A stretch of 64,000 nucleotides of DNA from Chimonanthus salicifolius. Taxonomy: Eukaryota; Streptophyta; Magnoliopsida; Laurales; Calycanthaceae. Below the pieces are notes generated by a model. The model ran no database searches and was not told the DNA's origin. It worked only from the letters and a program-made list of their open reading frames with translations. Location: NCBI GenBank assembly GCA_013350335.1, contig CM023539.1, positions 20,566,448 through 20,630,447 of the forward strand, read 5' to 3'. A program made the translations under genes and the position numbers. Shown here one piece after another: positions 56,647 through 64,000 of this stretch (its first letter is position 1; every line of letters begins with the position of its first letter).

Positions 56647-57451
56647 GTGAGTTTTCAGATATATTTGGTTTTTTTTTTTCAGTTTTTCATAAAATTTTCA
56701 GTTTTTTTTTTTAACTGAATATTGATGATATGGTTATAACATCATCACTATCTTCATCGGAACAAAAAGAAGTTAACATTGTCAATTTCCAATTAATGGA
56801 TATTTAGCATCTAATTTTTCATATTATTTTTATTTAAGTCAAGTCCAATTGGTAAACTTGGGATTTATACTTTTTTTGTATCTGTTTTACATGTCTTCTA
56901 ATACATGCTAAATTCATTGCATCAAATTCTTTCAACTTAAAAAATGGAGACTTGCATAAATGTCTCTTGAGAAAAGAAGAAGAAGACACCTTTCAAAAAG
57001 AAAGAAAAAGAAGATCTTTCAAAAAAAGAAAAAGAAAAAGAGAGAGAGAGGAAAAAATACACCAAGAAGACATACACATAAATTTTCAGCTGGGATTGTG
57101 TGGACCTCATGTTGGACCTTATGTTGGACCTTATTTACAATTCCCCTCCTTGGGACACTTTGGCTTCAATGCTTGTCTTGTTGTATTCTATATGTGAAGT
57201 ACTTGAGGTACATTGACCTTGGATTCAAACTTGAAAAAATTGCACTTTCATTTGCTGTTGATCTTTGAGTCTTGAAAGCAATAATTGGTGTGATTTAAAT
57301 ATTTAATGAAGATAAATTTTGGTCTGCCCCTAATCCAAGCATAGACCTTTATAGACATATTCAAAATTTAATCATGACTGTAGAATAGGCAACTTAATTT
57401 TTTTCTTTTTTATTTCTAAGTTTTTGGAAATGGTAATAGGTGATGGTTTGT

Positions 57452-57647
57452 GGTTGTGACACAAGACTTAGGATTGAGGTCTTGGGTTCAATCCCTGGTA
57501 ACTCCAATGAAGGGTCACTCTTCGTGGGATATGTATAGAGTAAGGTCCCACCGCTTGAACCCGGCATGTGTGTGTACGGAGGCGTGCACATGCTCCAAAG
57601 GACTAGCAAGGTGAGACACCTAGACACCTTCTGTTATAAAAAAAAAT
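57452..57647 (+). mobile_element. tRNA-derived SINE, about 196 bp, 13-bp TSD
   Basis: Perfect 13-bp target duplication GGTGATGGTTTGT at 57439-57451 and 57648-57660. A pol III B-box GGTTCAATCCC is at 57485-57495, an A-box-like GTGACACAAGACTTAGG near 57457, and an A-rich tail (TTATAAAAAAAAAT). Sense with the host gene, within its intron. A pristine TSD suggests a fairly young insertion. Family name not assigned. Confidence 0.85.
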
Positions 57648-59079
57648 GGTGATGGTTTGTTATGGTCGATATCGAATTGTTAAGCGATAGAATGAATGGG
57701 AAAATGGAAGTTTACATTTTGATGCAAAAGTTGGGTTGAATTGATTGGATGAGCTCCTGGTGCATGCTTCCATGCCCTCTTATTATTTAGTCGATGATGA
57801 TGATTTGGTTTTCATCTACTTCTTGGAGGGCAATATGGAGTCGATGGACCATTTATTAGGCTGTCAATGAATGAAGATTTGTTCGTGCTGAGTTTGCTGG
57901 AATGACCTCGATATTACGATGTTAATAGGCATTTTAATCTGTTAACTTTCATTTCTGTGCTTTTTTTTTTTTTAAAAGAAAAAAAATGTGGATTAGGTTA
58001 CTTTCCTAAAGTAACTACTCGCTTTACCATCATGTACGACATATTTGGTTTGTCAAAAACATGCTCTATGATACTTCAAGCCTGAATGAAATTATTTCAC
58101 TAGGTTTCTTTTCATGTTATAGTGTTTGTGCATATGCAAGTAAATAGGTGAAAGTGAGAGAAAATTCCTCCTACTTTTAGGAATTCTACAAGTAGGAAAA
58201 GGCTCAAAAAACCAAGGTGAGATTTCTTTGCACCCATGTTGGCAATGAGAGAACCCCAAAGTATTGGTAGTTTGGTACCTTGTCCCTACTGTTAAGTTCT
58301 GAACAATTTATTTTTCTTTTCCTTCTTTTTTATTAAATAAACAATGAACAGTCACAAGTGATTTTCTTTGCATTGACACAACATTGATATAGTATAGGAG
58401 ATTTACTGAAAACACTTAAACACTAAAAGAAAGAAAAACTTTTCCATAAAATCAGAAAAAATCTTGTTTATCAATTTTCATCTTTCGAAAATATTTGCCA
58501 CTTCATTGGGTAATCTTCTTGCATGCTTAAATATGGGATTAGTGTCGCCTCTAATTTTGGGTGGGGATACCCATGATATTCAAAAAATAAATAACTCTTC
58601 TCACCTGTTTGAAGTCCCTCTTTGCATCCTACAATCTCCAAGGGGCCTTCCTTTTCCCTAAAGCCCAAACTGTGGAATTGATTTTATCTGCTTCTAAAAT
58701 AAATACTATTTATGAAAGATACCTTTTAAAGTAATCTTCCTATAACCATATACCTTCCATGGCCTCAATGGTTAAACACTAAAGTAATATTATCTACTAC
58801 TTTAACTAAACTAACTTAAATTAGTCTTTAGACATGTAGTATGTAGTGGACCAATGGGTCTTGCCATATTGAATGGAGAATGGTGGAGTACCCTATTGCT
58901 AATTTTTAGGACCAAAGGTCATATCTAACCATCAATTTCAAACACATTAAAATTTATGGTAAGATGGTGACTACGACTTTTGATCCTAAATGTAGTTCTA
59001 GGTTCAATATGTTGGTACCCACTTGGCAACTACATGCCACTTAATAAAAATATGTGCTTTCTTATTTCAAGTAAGGTGA

Positions 59080-59940
59080 TTAGATTTGAGAAAAAATGGG
59101 GTGGAAGTTGATACTGATAGCAATCTTGTGGTCACTGTGGAAAGAGAGGAATAGTAGAATTTTTTATGGAAAGTCGGGGAGCTGTTGGAGAGGTTTTTTA
59201 AAAGGCAAAATGGAATTTAGTGGATTGGTTGTCACTTTTAAGGAGTTTGTTGGGTGTTCATTTGAGGACTTTTATTTGTTGTGAGAAGGTTGTATGAAAA
59301 GGGGTAGAAGGAAAAAGAGGGTCAAGGTGGCATGGACAAAGCTTGAGTATGGATTTTATAAGTTTAATGTGGATGGTACAGCTGGGCGTAAGCTTGGTTC
59401 AGCTTGCATAAGGGTGTAGTTCATGACGATAGAGGAGAGATGTTATTTTTCTTTGCTGAATCTATAGGGATAATGGAGTCTAAATGTGGCGGAATTGCTT
59501 ATGATTAGAAGAGCTGTGTACCTTTGGCTGAGGCATGAGAATGACAATCTTATTGTTGAAGGTGACTATACTAATGCTATTGCCTGAGCTACTGACAGAA
59601 AAGTCCCCCGTGGAGGTTGGTTCATATTGCTACGAACATTAGAAAGGTGAGTAGGAATAGAGGTATTTTCTTTAGACATGTTAGTCGCTCAGTGGATAAT
59701 GTGGTAGATTTCTTGGGGGAAGGTTGGAGTCCAAAAGCGGCAGCTGATTGTGGAGTTTTTGTAATTTGACGCATTTGTTTTTGGGTGTATAGGGCTTGGG
59801 GTTTCTTTTCGTCTATGGTTATGACTATCTTTTGCTTGTTGTCTGTGTTTAGCTCTCTTATACAAGGTCTAGTTTTACTACTGTACCCTACTTATTCCAT
59901 TTAGTAAAGATTATTTTTGTCTTTGCTTGTAAGAAAAAAG
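59080..59940 (+). mobile_element. 3' remnant of a plant LINE (RT tail and RNase H)
   Basis: 59096-59284 encodes AILWSLWKERNSRIF, the hallmark tail of plant L1 reverse transcriptase. 59340-59760 encodes a broken RNase H-like domain (YKFNVDGTAGRKLGSACI, then NVAELLMIRRAVYLW, then VEGDYTNAIA) with stops and frame shifts. The 3' end near 59940 (TTGCTTGTAAGAAAAAA) resembles a poly(A) end. 5'-truncated, as is usual for LINEs. Lies in the host intron. Confidence 0.78.
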
Positions 59941-60495
59941 CTAAGGTAATGGATTTTGTTACCTTAGGATGCTCTGCCTAAATACTTGTCTAATCACTAG
60001 CAATTCAACTTCATTGGTTAGACTCTTGATTTTATTGACACCTGTAAGGAGCTAAATCTTTCTTGGCTCATATTAGTTTGCTATTTCATTTTCTTTTCTT
60101 TTTTATTTTCGTCTTTTAGAAATGCTTATTATATTAAATATGTCGAAAGGCAATGCCATTGTTGACAAGTACTCAGTGTCCAAACAATTAAGGTTGTATA
60201 TTTATTTTTCATACCATTTCCAAAATAAATAAATTGTTATATGATCTATTTTTTTTACTAAGTTGCATGTTACAAATTCTGAGTACAGTTCATGGGTTGA
60301 ATCTTAAGTTCACCTAATATGATGAGCTTTACATGCAAAGTTTCTTGAATATTGATTTTATGCTTGTCATCAATTCAGGAAATTCGTTTAATCAATTGGA
60401 AATATGTTAACTCATTATATTATTTTTCAAGTGTTTTAGCTATTGAGATGTGTGGTGTATCATGGTTGATGGTATTAATTATTGAATTAGTTCAG

Positions 60496-60565
60496 GATTA
60501 TCTGGCAGAATTCATGGTTTGTCTTTAAAGCATAATGAGTATGTTCCTCAATACAGTGAACCAAG
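60496..60565 (+). CDS. Host gene, coding exon 3
   Basis: The acceptor TTAGTTCAG is followed by 70 nt that complete a Gly codon and add LSGRIHGLSLKHNEYVPQYS and two further residues, ending AG|GTATGT, phase 2. The frame is open and in phase with exon 2. No further convincing exon is seen before 64000, so the gene continues beyond the window or the next intron exceeds 3.4 kb. Not recognised. Confidence 0.68.
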
Positions 60566-62049
60566 GTATGTCACAAGTTTCAACCTTATCTATAGTTATT
60601 TTTATAGTATTGGCATTGATGATCCATTCTGAGTTGTTTCATTTTTAAATGTTGCATGCTTCTATTGATTTTTTTTGAATGATTACAAATTTTTATTAAA
60701 ACTAAGATTAAAACAAATATACATAAAAGAGGGAAATACTATACAAAACCCCTTATTGGATAACAATTTCCTTGCAAATCCAAACTCCAGACAATCCTAT
60801 GCCAAAAGCTATACAAAAACCCTTGTTGGATAACATTTTCTTTGCAAATTCAAACCTTGGACAATCCTATGCCAAAAACTAACTCCTACTCCTTCCTTTT
60901 TCTTTTTCTTTTTAGTCCCACACCCTATAATAAGCCACTGAATAACAACCTTTGCATGATACCTTTTTAATATCTCGACTAGATTAAATGCATCTGCTCT
61001 AGATGTTAACCTTTTGAAATCTCTTGAATTTTCTTCACATTTCCTAACACCTTTAAACTTAATTGTGCCCTTAACTAAATCATCTAGATAGTCCCCGTCC
61101 ATCGTTGAAACCCATCCCTCATTGAATTTAGACTCCATCTCCTTTTGGCCCAAATTATGATCTGACCTCAAAGGCCCAAGACCCGTCTAGGTCTTAGTTC
61201 CATCCAAATCAGGAAAGCCACTTGGTCCAAGCCCACTAAATGAAGAGAAAACCAAGATCTGTCTTGTGTCCGTCAATACCCCACGCCGAGTGTGGCCCCC
61301 TTTCTTTCGAATTAAAAGAAAGGAGGTCACTCCCCTTCCAACGATTCCTCACCACCTCGCCCTTGCTCGAGTGTCCTGCACCCAACCCTGGATCCTTCTT
61401 CTATCGCCTCTGCCATCGCTGCATCTCGAGCCTTCTCTTCCTCGTTTTTCCTCCTCCCCATCTATGAAACCATCAATGATTTCATACTCTTCGACATGGA
61501 TTCCACGTGGTAACGAGGCATTGGAAGGTGCAATCCCTCTCTCGGGATCCCAACTCCTTTTTCATGAATGCCAAGTGAATCTAAACAGCGAAGAGGCGCA
61601 TGGGTTTGAGCGATTCTCTCAACCTTCTCACCGTTGGCTGGTGCATTGAACCCATAACCATTTGCATGAGTTCCACGTGTCACCGAGACATGAGAATGCC
61701 CTCTTACCATCACCGATGGAGAACCACCCCTCGCCTCCAGTGGCCAGTCGTGGCCCAAAACTGAAACAGAGGTAGAGTAGCTCCTCAATGTCTCTTTGGA
61801 ATTAGAAATGGAATCTAATTCCTTGATCAGGATTTTATGTCTCTCATCGTTCCAACATATTATGGCTTCTTAGGGGATCACTTTGGTCGTTTCAAGCTCT
61901 ATGTGAAGCTGAAGAACTGAGCAATCGTCCCTCCTCATATTATGACCATCCACCTTGATTAGTCTTCCCAATCGATTTCCAAATGAAAAAAAATCAATTT
62001 CTCATTCTACCTAGCGAGAGGGAAACCAATGTAGCAAACCCAGGTTCTC

Positions 62050-63170
62050 CTAGTGTATTAAAAATAGTTGGGTTTCCAGCAGAATAAATGATGCAGAGCA
62101 TACTTTGGCCTTGCTATTTTTGGTTATGCTATCACCGTTCCATGCTATTTCCCCCATATTGCTATTTTATTTTCGTGTGTTTTTTTTAGCTATTTTCTTT
62201 TTTAGTGAAGGGCACATTAGTCATACGATTCTTATCAGTTTATATAAGGCCCTCTTGTTGTATTCGAAAGATTGATGAATAAGATTGTATTGTTTTCGCA
62301 AAATACCTCTCGAAGGTGCGATGATGATTTGGTGGAGAGAATCCACTAGACTTGGTGAGAAACCAAGAGGGCTTGAAGCTAGGTACACATCTATCTTCCT
62401 CTATCTCTCTTCTTGTCTCTTCTTTCTTCTTTTCCTTTTCTTTACCTGTTACCGAAATCCATATTCCTCTGTGAACTCCCAAAGACCCTCTACTGCTACC
62501 GTGCCTTTGAAACCCCATACCTGTTTTGTAACCCCTTCCTGGATACCCATACTTTGTCGCCACCCCCTATAAACCACACCTTGCTGCACAAACCTCCCCA
62601 TAGATCCATTGTTGTCGCCAACCCCTCTATTCCCTTTCGCCGCCCCTTTCTTGTGCCTTTGCAGGCTGCTGCAACCCCCTTTTGGATTTCCCTATTTTTG
62701 CTCCTCTCCTTTAGCCCTCTTAAGAACTTTGCCACCCCTTTAAACCTCAATACCCTTTGTCGCCTCTTGATCTAGCAGTCACTCGATCAAAGCCCAGACC
62801 TCCATCTCCACCAACAAGTTTCTAGAACCCTTCGAACCTTCACCGTCTCTGAACCTTATCCAGTTTGAAGCCACCTTCGTTTCTTTCCTTTGTTTTAAGG
62901 ACCCCACCACCTTTTACCCCTTCTTTTAACAAATCAGCCTTCCAAGTCCTTCACTTCTTGTTGACCACCATTGACCCGGTTAATCCCTTTAATACATTAT
63001 CTTTTTAGACCCCATTATTCTCATTAACACATTATATTTGTAGGATTTGCATGATTATGTGTGGTAATTTTATATTAATTAATTGCATATATTAATTGGT
63101 ATTTAATTTCAGTCCATATTAGATCTGGGGTGCATTATTTTCACCTCTTTTAATATTTAGGGAACCACAG
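62050..63170 (+). other. Unidentified insertion within the LINE, with a TATA-like site
   Basis: Boundaries approximate. TTTATATAAGG is at 62238-62248, followed by AAGATTGATGAATAAGATTG and later CT-rich, proline-codon-rich sequence. Overlapping frames are open (62285-62775) but look like low-complexity by-products. Might be a copia or TRIM-type LTR piece. Confidence 0.3.
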
Positions 63171-63537
63171 TTAGGCATTTGGGGTTACCCTATTCCTTGT
63201 CGTGCGTAAAGAAAGTAGAGAAGTGTCTCCTCCACTTTGCAGAGATCTTCTTGTCCAGTAACTCCGCTTCTTCAGTTGAATTGAGGGTAACCAATTAGCA
63301 ATTCACCCTTAGCGCCTTAGAAACCATGGCCCCAGCTTCGGATACAACTTTGCAGAACTCACTGATGTTAAAGTTCCCAATAGGTTTGACCACCGACGAT
63401 TTAGACAAACACTCTTATGTCTTTGTAGCTACCTCTAATCATAGACTCAAAACATGGTGTTGTCATTGCACAATTGTCTTCTTTACCAGCCTTGGAAGAT
63501 ACTCCCACCACACTAGCCTAGGTACGAGCTCCACTTA

Positions 63538-63837
63538 TCATCCCTTTTTTTCCATGTAAAAATTCTCATCTAGAATAACTTTCCTATTATTCTCTGAAGT
63601 AGCATCTACGGTTCTCTTCCCAATAAGACTGCCACCATTTTGATTCCTTGTATACTGAGCTATTTGCACCTTCAGCCTTCGATTCTCCAGCACCATCCCA
63701 TTGAGCCCTGCGATTGCCCTTTCACCTTGAGATCTGTAAGCCATCTTTACAAAAACGAAGGTCTTTTTTGCTGAATCCTCCTTACAAGGTATGAAAACAT
63801 CCCTAACCACTCCCCATCTTTTGAATAAAGCCTGCAA
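63538..63837 (-). pseudogene. LINE ORF1 RRM domain fragment
   Basis: 99 residues on the minus strand carry an RNA-recognition-motif pattern: LFKRWGVVRDVFIP, then KTFVFVKM (RNP1-like position), then GLNGMVLENRRLKVQIAQ. Upstream sequence to about 63895 continues the fold (LFVNNFPDL, RNP2-like) in another frame. Plant L1 ORF1 proteins begin with such an RRM, which binds element RNA. A frame break near 63838 makes it non-functional. A host RRM gene is less likely given the LINE-type sequence that follows. Confidence 0.7.
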
Positions 63838-63895
63838 CCAACTCCTTGTTGTGTAAGATCAGGAAAATTATTGACGAATAGCATGATGTGTGTAG

Positions 63896-64000
63896 AATAA
63901 GAGACTGAAGAAAAGAGAAGATGAAGATGGAGAATGGAGAAGAAAATTCTCTCTATTGTTTTTGTATCTTCCTCTTAGAGGATACATCAGTAAATAAGAA
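63896..64000. other. Unassigned purine-rich end of window
   Basis: GAAGA-rich sequence with a GAGGATACATCAGTAAATAAG tail. Might be the edge of another LTR. Too short to call. Confidence 0.2.

Larger units (their letters stand above)
60670..63895 (-). mobile_element. Plant LINE ORF1 region, minus strand, interrupted
   Basis: 63895-63540 encodes an RRM-like start. 63540-63180 and 62040-61170 continue with plant LINE ORF1-like text (SLGRLIKVDG-type text near 61960, HDWPLEARGGS near 61740). 61171-60809 is a 120-aa open stretch with charged sequence. Frame shifts throughout. The segment about 62050-63170 does not fit and looks inserted. Orientation is opposite to the host gene. Confidence 0.6.

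Noticed and set aside
57452..57540. A tRNA gene at the B-box GGTTCAATCCC
   Set aside because: No acceptor stem or anticodon arm can be folded, and the unit has an A-rich tail and a 13-bp TSD, so it is a SINE.
62285..62775. Overlapping ORFs of 84-120 aa on both strands
   Set aside because: Low-complexity proline/serine-rich frames with no domain; likely by-products of CT-rich sequence.

Overview
The window is repeat-dominated nuclear DNA of a flowering plant. The evidence is nested Ty3/gypsy LTR retrotransposons of the chromodomain (Tekay/Del-like) type with an initiator-tRNA-Met primer site, Ty1/copia Sirevirus-like debris, plant LINE ORF1 and RNase H remnants, a tRNA-type SINE, and one intron-rich host gene start with a plastid-transit-like N-terminus. 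Species cannot be told. There are no bacterial features, CRISPR arrays, or complete tRNA or rRNA genes.

Layout. 1-2495: 3' end of a long LTR, primer site, leader carrying an unusual three-zinc-knuckle ORF, and a broken gag that runs into a 100-N gap. 2596-7481: minus-strand 3' LTR and broken pol (RT, RNase H, integrase, chromodomain) of the same clade. 7482-32193: a nest of giant LTRs (3-4.5 kb each) in both orientations, including solo LTRs with 5-bp target duplications and a second broken gag copy. 32194-45344: a Sirevirus-like region (3' extra ORF, repeated purine tracts, two LTRs) invaded by two different solo LTRs that share one GGGTA target. 45345-52594: another LTR tail split by two solo LTRs. 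52891-55030: a TIR element with 308-bp tandem repeats. 55031-64000: host gene (5' UTR and three phase-matched coding exons, last seen exon ending at 60565) with a SINE and LINE fragments in its introns, then an antisense LINE ORF1.

The strongest unexplained signal is the architecture of the giant LTR family. Every reasonably complete copy has, in sense order: a U3 with WRKY-type TTGAC cores and two conserved palindromes; a CT-rich leader; a conserved purine block ending in a 5' splice-site consensus; an array of about 5-9 copies of a 36-39-nt imperfect palindrome (core TTCGGCCAT / ATGGCCGAA) spaced roughly 80-500 bp; short tandem repeats; a conserved stem-loop block; a terminal hairpin whose arms co-vary between copies; and an A-run before GGGCGGGGCGTTACA. 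I infer an LTR-borne leader intron packed with hairpins. Two unrelated LTR families in the window (36137-39369 and 41932-43642) carry their own clusters of different short palindromes.

All retroelement genes seen are broken. No intact autonomous element is present. The outer nesting around 18267, 22861, 26045 and 27222 does not resolve into clean insertions, so some junctions may be recombination products or assembly joins.
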